DNA of 64,000 bases from Nannocystis sp. (GCA_016712315.1 JADJRG010000013.1:2516001-2580000), one strand, 5' to 3'. Positions 33,210-42,429 are shown, counted from the first letter of the stretch. The notes: generated by a model not told the origin, from the sequence alone. A program made the numbers and translations.

Positions 33210-35600
33210 TCAGCGGGGGGCGAGCTGGAGGAGCAGGTCGACGGTCTGGGTGGCGGCGAGGGCGGGGTCGAGGGAGGAGTCGGCGACGCCGGCGATCACC
33301 TTGGTGATGTCGTGGTCGACCTTACCCGGGGCGCCCCAGACGTCGGCCTTGGGCGCGGTGATGTAGACGGAGTAGGCGCGGTGGCCGGAGCCGGGGCGCT
33401 CGCCGATGATGTGGAGGATCGCCCGCTCGGCGCCGTCCTTGAGGCCGCCGTAGAGGAGCTCGCCGATCTGGTAGCCGGCGCGCACCCGGCCGGTGGTGAC
33501 GACGATGTGCTCGGGCGCGACCTTGTAGCCGGCGGCGTCGAGGGCGGGGCGCACGGCGTCGAGGTAGGGCTGGAGGTGGCCTGGGTCGGTGAGTGCGTTG
33601 GCGGCGAGGCCATCGGAGAGGATGAGCTGGACGTCGTAGGCGCCGGCCTGCGCGGCGGCGAGCTCGGTGATGGCGCGCGCGCTCTGCTCGCTGAGCTCCT
33701 CGCCGGTGGGCGGGTGGAGGATGTAGTCCTCGCGGCTCTCTGACTGGGTGACGACGCTGACGGCGGCGGGCAGGCCCTTGGCGAAGTCGTCGGGTAAGGT
33801 GGAGAAGATCGACAGCTTGGCGTCCTCGTAGAGCGCGCGGACGCGCTGGTCGAGGACGGGATCGAGCTGCCAGATCTCGGCGCCGTGGCCGCGGGCGATG
33901 AAGACGCCGCGGGCGTCGCACTCGGCGATCTTGGCCTCGCCCTCGGCGAAGATCTCGGCCTCGGCCCGCATGTCGCCCTTGGCGCGCAGGTACTTGAGAT
34001 AGACCCAGAGGGGATCGCCGAAGTGCTCGGTGGGCTGGCCGCTGGGGTCGATGACCCCTAGGAGCTGGAAGAAGCTCCACATCGCGTCGTCGACCTTGTA
34101 GCCGAACCTCTCCCGGACGCGGACGTGGTCCTGGAAGGCGGTGGTGAGGTAGGAGAGCATCGGGTCGTTCTTGGTCGGCAGCGCCATCAAGTAGGCGGGG
34201 TTGGCCGGCATGACCTGGTCGATGCACCAGTCGAGGTCGTCGAGGTTGACCTCCATGTGTAGGGTGGAGCAGATGTCGAGGCCGATCGGCAGGCCGTGCA
34301 GCTTGCCCATGACGGTGTCCTCGAGGCAGCAGCGGACGAGCTGCTCGCGGGTGCGGAAGACCTCGGGGCCGATGAAGCCGGCGACGTCGTTGAGGTGCAC
34401 CCAGGGGGCGACGGGGTTGCCGGCGGCGGCCTGGGCCTTGGCGACCTCGCGCTGGAGGGCGCGCGCGAAGCCGTATTTGCGCGACTCGTGGACGACCATG
34501 TCGAAGCCGGCGCCGTGGCCGTTGGTGGCGTCGGCGCCTTGGCCTGTCTCAAAGTACAGGCCGTACTTGCCCGCGCGGGCGGCGGCGTGGGCGAGCATGC
34601 CCTCGACCGTGACGTCGAAGGTGGCGTTGGCGTCGACGGTGGAGCCGAGGCTCTGGAACCACAGCGCGGTGGAGCCGGGGTACTTGACCTCGACGTCGGC
34701 CTGCACGTCGATGTGGGAGAGCACGCAGTGGGGGATCGTCTCGGCGAGGCCGAAGGCGTCGATGATGTCCTTGAGCGTGCTCTCGACGGCGGCGACGCTG
34801 TCGACCTCGCTGGAGACGGGGTTGGTGCCGAGCACGACGTCGCCGACCGCGTAGGACCAGCCTGAGAAGACCTGCCAGGCGATGTCGTCGACGTTGTCGG
34901 TGGGCGAGTTGGGCTGGATCCGGGCGCCCATGTAGCCCTTCGCGCCGATCTTGGAGCCGGGCAGGGCGGTGAAGACCTTCTGGCCGACGGCGATGAGCTG
35001 GTCGTTGGTCATCAGCTTGACGACCATGCCGATGATGTCGCTGGGTAGGCCGGGGATGATCGCCTGGATCGCGGGCTCGTCCTCGGCGAGCAGGAAGTCA
35101 CGCAGCTCGGCCATGGTCCAGGGTTCGAGGGTCTTGGTGACGGCGTCGTCGAGCACGCCCTCGATCAGGTCGAAGACGGCGTCCTCGTAGATCGGGCGGG
35201 CGCGCAGGTCGGCGATCTTGGTGTTGCCGAGCAGGACGCGGGCGTTGTCGCGGGTCTTTTGGTCGAGGGCGTGGATGCCGAGCGCCTCGTCGCCCTCCTT
35301 GTATTCGTTGGCGGCGCCGATGATCGCCTTATAAAAGGTCTGGTCGAAGCCGCCGCGGACGCGGGTGATGTACGCAAAGATGTCCTCGCCTTCGCGGATC
35401 TCGGGGATCGTGACGCCCTTGAGGGGGGGCTCTTCGTCGGGCTTGCAGCTCGCGCCGGCGAGCGCGACGCCGCCGGCGATCAGGGCGCTGATAAAGGCGC
35501 GGCGCCGCAGGCGAGAGGCGCCGCTGGGGAGCGTCGCGAGGGCGAGGGCGCGGGGGTCACAGCTGCGGGGGGGGAGGGGGCGCGGGGAGGTTTTTAGCAT
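33210..35600 (-). CDS. Ethanolamine ammonia-lyase large/small subunit fusion with Tat signal
   Basis: A 796-residue protein joining EutB and EutC. EutB-like part (about 60-530): GARIQPNSPTDN gives Arg227 and Gln229, GTNP gives Asn260, YFETGQG gives Glu351 and GLDIC gives Asp442, all matching substrate-binding residues of the E. coli enzyme. EutC-like part (about 600-796): LSDGLAANAL, GRVRAGYQIGELL and IIGERPGSGH. The reaction is AdoCbl-dependent conversion of ethanolamine to acetaldehyde and ammonia. The N-terminus (RLRRRAFISALIAGGVALAGASC) is a twin-arginine signal; Cys52 may be lipidated, but the lipobox is imperfect. Export is unexpected for this enzyme. Start ATG at 35600. Confidence 0.88.
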   Translation of the reverse strand: MLKTSPRPLPPRSCDPRALALATLPSGASRLRRRAFISALIAGGVALAGASCKPDEEPPLKGVTIPEIREGEDIFAYITRVRGGFDQTFYKAIIGAANEYKEGDEALGIHALDQKTRDNARVLLGNTKIADLRARPIYEDAVFDLIEGVLDDAVTKTLEPWTMAELRDFLLAEDEPAIQAIIPGLPSDIIGMVVKLMTNDQLIAVGQKVFTALPGSKIGAKGYMGARIQPNSPTDNVDDIAWQVFSGWSYAVGDVVLGTNPVSSEVDSVAAVESTLKDIIDAFGLAETIPHCVLSHIDVQADVEVKYPGSTALWFQSLGSTVDANATFDVTVEGMLAHAAARAGKYGLYFETGQGADATNGHGAGFDMVVHESRKYGFARALQREVAKAQAAAGNPVAPWVHLNDVAGFIGPEVFRTREQLVRCCLEDTVMGKLHGLPIGLDICSTLHMEVNLDDLDWCIDQVMPANPAYLMALPTKNDPMLSYLTTAFQDHVRVRERFGYKVDDAMWSFFQLLGVIDPSGQPTEHFGDPLWVYLKYLRAKGDMRAEAEIFAEGEAKIAECDARGVFIARGHGAEIWQLDPVLDQRVRALYEDAKLSIFSTLPDDFAKGLPAAVSVVTQSESREDYILHPPTGEELSEQSARAITELAAAQAGAYDVQLILSDGLAANALTDPGHLQPYLDAVRPALDAAGYKVAPEHIVVTTGRVRAGYQIGELLYGGLKDGAERAILHIIGERPGSGHRAYSVYITAPKADVWGAPGKVDHDITKVIAGVADSSLDPALAATQTVDLLLQLAPR

Positions 35601-35673
35601 CGTGCCTCGTCGGTGCGCCGACGATAGGTGATGGCGATAGGAGGAGCAACGATCGGGCCGATCCTCGAAGAAG

Positions 35674-35691
35674 TGTCCTGTGTAGAGGACA
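35674..35691. repeat. TGTC/GACA-type hairpin upstream of the EutBC fusion
   Basis: TGTCCT (35674-35679) and AGGACA (35686-35691) form a perfect 6-bp stem with loop GTGTAG, 74 bases before the EutBC start codon. Member of the dispersed hairpin family noted in this window. Confidence 0.5.
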
Positions 35692-35764
35692 GGCCGCGCG
35701 GCGCGCTCGTGTCGCGAAGCGACGGCGGACGTCTGCCGGCGGGCGCGCTGGATGAGGAGCACGT

Positions 35765-35806
35765 ACATGGACATGCACAGGAACATGAACATGAACATGA
35801 ACAAAG
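35765..35806. repeat. Hexamer tandem repeat (ACATGA-like, 7 units)
   Basis: Seven imperfect hexamers (ACATGG, ACATGC, ACAGGA, ACATGA three times, ACAAAG) lie between the EutBC start and the end of the Cys-rich gene upstream. Not coding in my reading, although the reverse strand is open through it and would give a Met-Phe repeat. Confidence 0.8.
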
Positions 35807-35865
35807 GGGCAGGTGCTCGCCGCGCCTACCCCTCTGGCTGAAGAGACAGGTCGATCTAGGACCGA

Positions 35866-36702
35866 CTAGCCGGAGCAGCCGCCGCCGCTGCACGTCTTGG
35901 AGCAGGCGCCGACGCACGCTTGACGGCAGCCGCCGCCGCTGCAGGTGAGCTTGCACGAGGTGGCGCTGGTGCAGGCCTGCTGGCAGTTGCCGCCCGAGCA
36001 GGTGAAGTCGCAGGTGGCGCCGGTGCAGGCCTGCTCGCAGTTGCCGCCGCTGCAGGTGAACTCACAGTTGCCGCCGGTGCAGGCTTGCTTGCAGCCGCCG
36101 TTTTGGCAGGTCTTCTTGCTGGCGCCGCCGGTGGAGGCGGTGTTGCCCCCCGCGCTGGCGCTGACACCCGCGGCGCCGGTGCCGGTGTTGACGGTGCCGA
36201 CGCCCGGCACGTTGACGGCGCCGCCGTTGACGCTGATCCCGCCGACGTTGACGTTGCCGGCGGAGTCGACGTCGACGCTGCCGCTTCCGGTCTTGACGGT
36301 GGTCTTGCCGCCGGCAGTTTTGACATCAGCGCCGGCGGTCTTGACCTCCGTGCCGTCAGCGCCGGTGCGGACGACCGCTGGGTTGGCGCCCGCGACCGCG
36401 ACGCCGTCGGCGCCGACTTGCACTTGGGCGCCGTCGGCGTTGACAGCGACACCATCCGGGCCGGTGCGCACGGCGACGCCGCCGGCGTTGACCGCAGCGC
36501 CGCCCGCGCCAGCGTTGACCCCGACCGCGCCGGCGTTGACCGCAGCGCCGCCTGCGCCCGCGTCGACGGCGGCGCCGCCTTGACCCGCGTTGGCCGCGGC
36601 GCCTCCTTGGGCGGCGGCGTCGCTGTTGTTGGCCGAGTCGCAGCCCGCGAGCGCGAGCGCGACTACGAGGCCAGTGCACCATCTGTTGATCTTGTTCTTC
36701 AC
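35866..36702 (-). CDS. Gly/Ala-repeat and Cys-repeat lipoprotein
   Basis: A 278-residue exported protein. The signal ends in ALALAGC, a good lipobox. Residues about 25-200 are repeats rich in Gly, Ala, Val and Asn (GGAAVNAG, GAGGAAV, then V-x-TG-D-GV patterns), likely a beta-helix or fibrous stalk. The C-terminal about 80 residues are a tandem array of C-(S/T)-G-G-N-C-x-x-(A/T)-C units with around twenty cysteines, probably disulfide-bonded. GTG at 36702 is chosen since a GGAGGAGGG ribosome site lies 7-10 bases before it. Unknown family; likely a surface or cell-cell contact protein. Confidence 0.75.
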   Translation of the reverse strand: MKNKINRWCTGLVVALALAGCDSANNSDAAAQGGAAANAGQGGAAVDAGAGGAAVNAGAVGVNAGAGGAAVNAGGVAVRTGPDGVAVNADGAQVQVGADGVAVAGANPAVVRTGADGTEVKTAGADVKTAGGKTTVKTGSGSVDVDSAGNVNVGGISVNGGAVNVPGVGTVNTGTGAAGVSASAGGNTASTGGASKKTCQNGGCKQACTGGNCEFTCSGGNCEQACTGATCDFTCSGGNCQQACTSATSCKLTCSGGGCRQACVGACSKTCSGGGCSG

Positions 36703-36896
36703 TTCGGACCCTCCTCCGCCGCAGCGGCGACGGGACCGTATCACAGCGTAAGCGAGCGGCCCGGCGCTGAAAAAGCTGCGCGGGCGCGCTGTTGCGCGCG
36801 GAGCGCGGAGGTTTCTCGCAGCCGTCGAGGCTTCCGTAGCGTTATGCTGGCGGGGTCGACGAGCCGTCGGCGGTGGTTTGGGGAGGGAGAGCGGCG

Positions 36897-38330
36897 ATGA
36901 AGGTGCGGTTTCTCGGTTTGGTGTGGCTGGGGGCAGGGTTGGTCGCTGGCGGGTGTAGCGGCGATGACGGCGGCGCGACCGGGGTGCTCTCCGGCGGGCT
37001 GTCGACGACCAGTACGACGGGAGCGATGACCGACGCGTCCACCGACGCGACGAGCAGCGGCAGCAGCGGCAGCAGCGGCGAGTCGGAGTCCGAGCCCGGC
37101 ACGACGATGGTCGATCCCCCGCCGGCGATCTGCGGCGACGGTGTGGTCGACGAGGGCGAGCTCTGCGACGACGGCGAAGAGAACGGCGACGATAAGGCGT
37201 GTACGTCGGCCTGCGCGCCCGCGTCGTGCGGCGACGGGCTGGTGCACGAGGGCGTCGAGGCGTGTGACGACGGCGCAGAGAACGGCGACGAGAAGGCGTG
37301 CACCTCGAGCTGCGCGCTCGCGGTGTGCGGCGATGGCTTGGTGCACGCGGGCGTGGAAGCCTGCGATGACGGCAACGATGATGACCTCGACGCGTGCTCG
37401 AACACGTGCGTGCTCGGGTCCTGCGGCGACGGGGTGGTGCAGGAGGGGGAGGGGTGCGATGACGGGGATGACGTCGACTCGAACGAGTGCACGAACGCGT
37501 GCCAGCTCGCGGCGTGCGGCGACGGGGTGATCCATGAGGGGGTCGAGGCGTGCGACGACGGCGAAGAGAACGGGGACACGAAGGCGTGCACGTCGGCGTG
37601 CGTGAGCGCGAGCTGCGGCGACGGGCTGGTGCATGAGGGCGTCGAAGAGTGCGACGACGCGAACGCCGACAACACGGACATGTGCACCGACACCTGCGCG
37701 GCCGCGAAGTGCGGCGACGGCTTCGTGCAGGCGGGTGAGGAGTGTGATGACGGCAACGGGGTGAATAACGACGGCTGCTCGTCGATGTGTAAGCTCGAGT
37801 TCTGCTATAGCCTGCAAAACACGGGCGCCGAGGATCTGAATAACAACACGTGGCTCGACGCCTGCCTGGCGGCCCCAGGCACGGGCGTGAAGGTGCGCCT
37901 GCTCGACGGTAATAATAATGTCGTCTATGAGGCGAGCGGGGCGAAGGTGGGGGTGTGGACGGCGGACCAGTGGACGTCGACGACGGCGCCGACGAACCAA
38001 TACCTGGTGAGCAACCATAACCGGCTGGTGGCCCTGAACAACGGCGATAAGCTGATGATCACCGGGCGGAACTCGTCGAATAGCGGCTGCGGCGGGTCCT
38101 TTGGCAATGGATATGGGATCGTGATCTATCCGGCGAACCCTAACTATTACAGCAACCCGAAGATGATCGTGATGCCCTATCGTCTCCAGGTCGGCACCAT
38201 GAACCCGCGGAATTTCAACAGCTGGACGCCAGGCCATGAGATCTCGTGGAACAACGGGAACGCGATGAACACCTGCAATGGGCCAGTGACGGCCTTCACA
38301 GGGACCTTCCAGCTCCAGATCACGCCTTGA
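36897..38330 (+). CDS. DUF4215-type Cys-repeat lipoprotein with C-terminal beta domain
   Basis: A 477-residue exported protein. The signal peptide ends in LVAGGC. A Ser/Thr/Asp linker precedes about eight repeats of CGDG(V/L)VxEGxExCDDG...CxxxC, spaced about 35 residues, the Ca2+-binding-like myxococcal repeats. The final 170 residues form a Cys-poor, Asn/Gly-rich beta domain (FCYSLQNTGAED...) whose codons are clearly less GC-rich than the repeats. A GGGAGGGAG ribosome site precedes the ATG at 36897. The function is unknown, and the C-terminal domain may be a ligand-binding module. Confidence 0.85.
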   Translation: MKVRFLGLVWLGAGLVAGGCSGDDGGATGVLSGGLSTTSTTGAMTDASTDATSSGSSGSSGESESEPGTTMVDPPPAICGDGVVDEGELCDDGEENGDDKACTSACAPASCGDGLVHEGVEACDDGAENGDEKACTSSCALAVCGDGLVHAGVEACDDGNDDDLDACSNTCVLGSCGDGVVQEGEGCDDGDDVDSNECTNACQLAACGDGVIHEGVEACDDGEENGDTKACTSACVSASCGDGLVHEGVEECDDANADNTDMCTDTCAAAKCGDGFVQAGEECDDGNGVNNDGCSSMCKLEFCYSLQNTGAEDLNNNTWLDACLAAPGTGVKVRLLDGNNNVVYEASGAKVGVWTADQWTSTTAPTNQYLVSNHNRLVALNNGDKLMITGRNSSNSGCGGSFGNGYGIVIYPANPNYYSNPKMIVMPYRLQVGTMNPRNFNSWTPGHEISWNNGNAMNTCNGPVTAFTGTFQLQITP

Positions 38331-38471
38331 GCGGCGCGTAGGGCGGCGCGGCGGCTCCCTCCTTGGCGGAGGTCTGCTGTGCGCGAGGCGCAGAGTTGTC
38401 GCCTGGATGTCACGGCGCGCGGCATCGATCGGGAGTATAGGACGCGTGCCGGCGCGCCGGTCCGAGGTCCT

Positions 38472-40097
38472 ATGTTCGAGTCCGCTCGTGTTCGCTCCTC
38501 CGTGCTCCTCTCTTCCATCGCGCTCGCGGCGTCGCTGAGCTGCAGCGCCGGCGCCGACGAAACCTCCGACGTGGCGCTCTCCGCGGGCGAGGACAGCACG
38601 AGCTCGACCACTTCGATGAGCGCCAGCTCAGAGGCGACGAGCTCCGACGCCAGCAGCACCAGTAACAGCGGCAGCAGCAGCAGCAGTAGTAGTAGCAGCG
38701 GCAGCAGCAGCGAGGGGAGCAGCGAGGGGAGCAGCGAGGGGAGCAGCGAGGGGAGCGGCGGCGGTGAGTGCTCGCCCGGGGCGAGTGAAGAGTGCTACGG
38801 CGGCCCTCCGGGGACAGCGGGGGTGGGCGCGTGCGCGGCCGGCGAGCGCGACTGCGACGCGTTCGGGTTCTGGGGGCCGTGCCTCGGCGAGGTGCTGCCA
38901 GAGAACGAGCTGTGCGCGAACGAGGTGGATGACAACTGCGACGGAATGGTGGACGAGGAGGTCGACGCGGACGGCGACGGGTTCACGGCGTGCGGCGGCG
39001 GTGACTGCTGCGACGTGGTGAGCGCGGCCTGCCAGCAGCCTGAGCTGGTGAACCCAGGGGCGTACGAATTCTTCGGCAATGAGGTCGATGACGACTGCGA
39101 CGGCGAGATCGACGAGGCGGCGCCGCTGTGCGACGGCGGGCTGGCGAGCGACGCGCCGAGCGCGATGGACTACGCGAAGGCGATGGACCTGTGCCAGGTG
39201 ACGGCGGAGGCGCCGGCCGATCCGCTGGATCGGACGTGGGGGGTGATCTCGGCGAAGTTCACGCTGGCCGACGGCAAAGGGGCGCCGAAGGCGGCGCAGC
39301 GGGCGATCCGCCCGGGCTTCGGCGGGGCGATCCCAGCGAAGGGCGGCGAGCGCTTGGTGATCTTGTCGAGCGGGCACGCGGCGGCGGTGGGCGACGTGAA
39401 GCCGGACTACAAGGCGTTCCAGAGCGGGGTGAACCACGGGACGACGAGCCCGCCCCCCGCCGATTGGTCGGCGGCGAACGGCGGGGTGCTGCCGAACCCG
39501 CCAGGCTGCCAGGCGCCGGCGATGCTGAGCTCGAACGACGCGGTGATGCTGACGCTGCGGGTGCGCGCGCCGACCAACGCGAGCTCGTTTAAAGTAAAAA
39601 TGTTCTTCTTCTCGGCCGAGTACCCGGAGTGGGTGTGCAGCCAGTACAACGACTTCTTCGTGGCGCTGCTGGACTCGAAGGCGGCGGGGAACCCGAAGGA
39701 CAAGAACATCGCGGTGTACGACGACGGTAAGGTGCTGTGGCCGGTGGGCGTGAACTTGTTAAAGGTGGCGAGCGGGCTGTTCACGGCCTGCCAGAGCGGG
39801 GTGGTGGGCTGCGCGGAGAAGATGATCCCGGAGAGCCAGTACAACGGCTGCGTGAATAAGAACCTGCTCGCTGGGACAGGTTTTCATGAGGTCGACCCGA
39901 GCGGCTGCGGGGCGGGCGCGCCGGTGGGCGGCGGCACCGGCTGGCTGACGATGAGCGGGAACGTCGAGCCCGGCGAGGTGTTCGAGCTGCGCCTGGCGGT
40001 GTGGGACTCCGGCGGGCATATCTTCGACTCGCTGGTGCTGCTCGACGACTGGCAGTGGTCGATCGAGGCGGCGGAGCCGGGGATCATCCCGGGCTGA
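38472..40097 (+). CDS. MopE-like lipoprotein with choice-of-anchor-L domain
   Basis: A 541-residue protein. The signal ends in ALAASLSC. A Ser-rich linker (a run of Ser, then EGSS repeats) is followed by a Cys-containing domain with two MopE-type metal-binding motifs, NEVDDNCDGMVDEEVD and NEVDDDCDGEIDEA. The C-terminal domain (about residues 230-535) fits the choice-of-anchor-L family: SAEYPEWVCSQYNDFF, then SLVLLDDWQW near the end. Such proteins occur as secreted or cell-attached proteins in myxobacteria. The ATG at 38472 begins the signal peptide. Confidence 0.83.
   Translation: MFESARVRSSVLLSSIALAASLSCSAGADETSDVALSAGEDSTSSTTSMSASSEATSSDASSTSNSGSSSSSSSSSGSSSEGSSEGSSEGSSEGSGGGECSPGASEECYGGPPGTAGVGACAAGERDCDAFGFWGPCLGEVLPENELCANEVDDNCDGMVDEEVDADGDGFTACGGGDCCDVVSAACQQPELVNPGAYEFFGNEVDDDCDGEIDEAAPLCDGGLASDAPSAMDYAKAMDLCQVTAEAPADPLDRTWGVISAKFTLADGKGAPKAAQRAIRPGFGGAIPAKGGERLVILSSGHAAAVGDVKPDYKAFQSGVNHGTTSPPPADWSAANGGVLPNPPGCQAPAMLSSNDAVMLTLRVRAPTNASSFKVKMFFFSAEYPEWVCSQYNDFFVALLDSKAAGNPKDKNIAVYDDGKVLWPVGVNLLKVASGLFTACQSGVVGCAEKMIPESQYNGCVNKNLLAGTGFHEVDPSGCGAGAPVGGGTGWLTMSGNVEPGEVFELRLAVWDSGGHIFDSLVLLDDWQWSIEAAEPGIIPG
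38706..38753. repeat. 12-bp tandem repeat, four exact copies
   Basis: AGCAGCGAGGGG is repeated at 38706, 38718, 38730 and 38742, encoding SSEG units in the Ser linker, next to a run of AGC/AGT codons (about 38650-38710). Confidence 0.9.
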
Positions 40098-40102
40098 GGT
40101 GG

Positions 40103-41146
40103 TTAGAAGCCGCGGAACCAGGTGAGGGCGGCGGCGCTGAAGTAGTCGGGGAGCTGGTGGCCGAATTCGGCGGCGTAGAGGCAGTAGCGGGTGTCGCTGG
40201 TGCAGCCTTGGTAGCGTAGGCACTCGCCGGGGGCGCCGAGGTCGAGCTCTTCTGCGGCCTCAGGGCCGTCGCAGGCGCGCTCGCCGAGCCAGAAGTCGCG
40301 GCAGGCGTCGCCGTATTGGCCGGAAAATTCTTGGTCGGTGAAGTGGTCGTCGCCGGCGCCGAAGAAGGTCCAGACGGCGGCTCGTCCGGGGCAGTCGATG
40401 AAGTCGCCAGGGGAGGCCTCGAACCAGTAGGGGCGGTTGGCGGCGACGGGGGCGGCGGCGGTGAATCGATCGCCGAGGAAGCAGGCGACGACCATCGCCA
40501 TGTCGCCGCCCCAACTGTGGCCGGTGGCGAAGATGCGGGCGCGGTCGACGCAGTAGTTGTCCTCGAGGTAGTCGAGCAGGCGGGCGGTGAAGACGAGGTC
40601 TTGATCGCCGTCGGCGGGGGCGGCGTGGGGGCCGAGCAGCCAGCCGCCGTATTCGCCCCAGCCCTCGAACTGACGCCACTTGGGGTCGGGATAGACGAAG
40701 ATCTCAGGCAAGAGATCGGCGCCTTGGTCCTCGAGGTCGAGGTAAGGGCGGATCATCGCGCCGGTCCAGCTCGTGCCTGGGTACCCAACGATGAGGCGGT
40801 GCGGCCTCTCGGGGTCGTAGTCGGCAGGGATCGTCAGAAAAAAGCCGCGGACGCCGTCTCCTTCAGGTCCGACGTCGAGCTCGAGCTGGACGCCTCCAGC
40901 CGGGTGCGGGGCCGGTCGGCCGCAGCCGGGTGAGCGCTGGGTAGTGTCGGTGGTGGCGGTGTCAGTGGTGTCAGTGGTGTCGGTAGTGGCGGTGGTGCTC
41001 TCATCGCCGGAGGTCGAGGTCGAGGTCGAGGTCGAGGTGGCCACGGTCGTGTCGGTGACGCTCGAGGTGGCGTCGTCTCCGCATCCTGTGGTGAGGAGCA
41101 GGAGGACCGTCGTCGAGAGGCGGTGGGGCGCGTATTGGAGCTTCAT
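40103..41146 (-). CDS. Polyhydroxybutyrate-depolymerase/feruloyl-esterase-like lipoprotein
   Basis: A 347-residue exported alpha/beta hydrolase. The signal ends in LLLLTTGC (Cys22), a good lipobox; a Thr/Ser linker of about 40 residues follows. The catalytic domain resembles LpqC/PHB depolymerases: LIVGYPGTSWTGAMI is the oxyanion strand, FATGHSWGGDMA holds the nucleophile Ser, and FGHQLP near the C-terminus gives the His. Several Cys pairs (NYCVD, DACRDF, GERACDG, GECLRYQGC, TRYCLY) suggest disulfides. It is the last gene of an operon with the phosphoesterase, whose stop is 5 bases before its start codon. Confidence 0.83.
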   Translation of the reverse strand: MKLQYAPHRLSTTVLLLLTTGCGDDATSSVTDTTVATSTSTSTSTSGDESTTATTDTTDTTDTATTDTTQRSPGCGRPAPHPAGGVQLELDVGPEGDGVRGFFLTIPADYDPERPHRLIVGYPGTSWTGAMIRPYLDLEDQGADLLPEIFVYPDPKWRQFEGWGEYGGWLLGPHAAPADGDQDLVFTARLLDYLEDNYCVDRARIFATGHSWGGDMAMVVACFLGDRFTAAAPVAANRPYWFEASPGDFIDCPGRAAVWTFFGAGDDHFTDQEFSGQYGDACRDFWLGERACDGPEAAEELDLGAPGECLRYQGCTSDTRYCLYAAEFGHQLPDYFSAAALTWFRGF

Positions 41147-41151
41147 GTGTC

Positions 41152-42429
41152 CTAAGAGCCAGAAAGATCGTCGCAGTAGGGGAGGGCGGCGGAGAGGGGG
41201 CGGTTGGCGGGGCCGCTCCAGCCGGGCGGAGGGACCTCGACGAAGCAGGGGTCGAGGCGCTCGCCGACGCGGACGAGGAGGTAGCCGAAGCGGGCGACGC
41301 CGACGCCTTGGCTGGCGCCGCCGGTGCCGACGATGATCTCGCGGAGCTGGTGGGCGCCGGCTTCGATCCGCGGATAGTCGATGAGGGCGTGGGAGTGGCC
41401 GGCGATCAGGAGATCGGCGCGCTGGAGCGCGAGCTCGGCGAGGATCATGTCGGCTTGATCCTCGCGCACCCAGCCGTCGCCGGTGAGGCCGGCGTAGGGG
41501 GCGATGTGGGTGGCGGCGACCAGGTGCGCCTGGCCGCGGCGGTCGAGCAGCTCGGGCAGGCGGCCCTCGATCGAGCGGGCGAGGCCGGCGGAGCCGCTGT
41601 CGAGCAGCGCGAGGCGGACGCCGCAGATCGTCGAGGCGTAATTGGCTGGCCCAAAGGTCATGTTGTAGGTGGCGACGATCTTGCGAAAGATGTCGTGGTT
41701 GCCGGCGGTGACGGCGGCTGGGGCGGGCGCGCGGGCGAGAATTTCGGCGATCTGCGCGAACTCGACCTCGTAGGACCACTCGGTGAGGTCGCCGACGATG
41801 ACGAGGCCGAGCAGGGGCTCCCCGGCGGCGGCGAGCGCCTGCCCGTCTTGGGCCATCTTTGTCAGGATTCGCTCGAACTGGAGGGGGTTGGTCTGGATGT
41901 CGCCGACGAAGGCGAGGTGGTAGCGCGAGGGGCACGGGCGGGCGCCGCGGACGGTGACTCGCTCGCCTGCGCCGATCTGGAGGGTGAGCTCGCGGGTGAG
42001 CAAGGCGGGCGGGGCCGCGGCGAGGAGGGCGGTCGGGGGATCGACGGTGAGCAGCGCGGCGGGGTCGACGTTGTGCATCTCCAGGGTGATCTGGGCGCTC
42101 TGGAGGGGTTGATCGGCGGCGCCTCGGACGCTGAGCAAAAAATCGCCGAGGCCGGCGAGGCGGGCGCGGATCCGGCCGTCGGGGTCCTCGCGGAGCAGGC
42201 CGAGGGCGTCCCAGGTGTCGAGATCAGCGACCTCGGGGTCGTGGAAGCGGAGCTCGACGCCGACGGCGGCGCGCAGGCGAGCGAGCTCGCCCTCGACGAT
42301 CACGCGGCACTCGGGGTCGCGGTAGTCAGGGACGACGCACTCGGGCTGGGCGCAGGTGAGGGGGCCGGCGGCGAGCCCGAAGAACATGGCCCCAAGGACA
42401 GATCGTTGGAGGAGGAGGGATGCATTCAT
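41152..42429 (-). CDS. Calcineurin-like metallophosphoesterase, exported
   Basis: A 425-residue protein. The N-terminus (about 20 hydrophobic residues, FFGLAAGPLTCAQP) is a signal peptide. The phosphoesterase domain begins around residue 165 with the motif series FVGDIQTNP, VIVGDLTEW, GNHDIF and GHSH, which bind two metals; the first motif lacks the usual His (D-x-Q). An N-terminal domain with several Cys precedes it. Start ATG at 42429 overlaps the preceding gene's stop (ATGA). Middle gene of a three-gene operon encoding envelope proteins. Substrate unknown. Confidence 0.85.
   Translation of the reverse strand: MNASLLLQRSVLGAMFFGLAAGPLTCAQPECVVPDYRDPECRVIVEGELARLRAAVGVELRFHDPEVADLDTWDALGLLREDPDGRIRARLAGLGDFLLSVRGAADQPLQSAQITLEMHNVDPAALLTVDPPTALLAAAPPALLTRELTLQIGAGERVTVRGARPCPSRYHLAFVGDIQTNPLQFERILTKMAQDGQALAAAGEPLLGLVIVGDLTEWSYEVEFAQIAEILARAPAPAAVTAGNHDIFRKIVATYNMTFGPANYASTICGVRLALLDSGSAGLARSIEGRLPELLDRRGQAHLVAATHIAPYAGLTGDGWVREDQADMILAELALQRADLLIAGHSHALIDYPRIEAGAHQLREIIVGTGGASQGVGVARFGYLLVRVGERLDPCFVEVPPPGWSGPANRPLSAALPYCDDLSGS

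Noticed and set aside
33210..35804. N-terminal Met-Phe repeat extension of the EutBC gene
   Set aside because: The extension is the hexamer repeat read as codons. The Tat signal peptide starts at 35600, and the region between looks non-coding.
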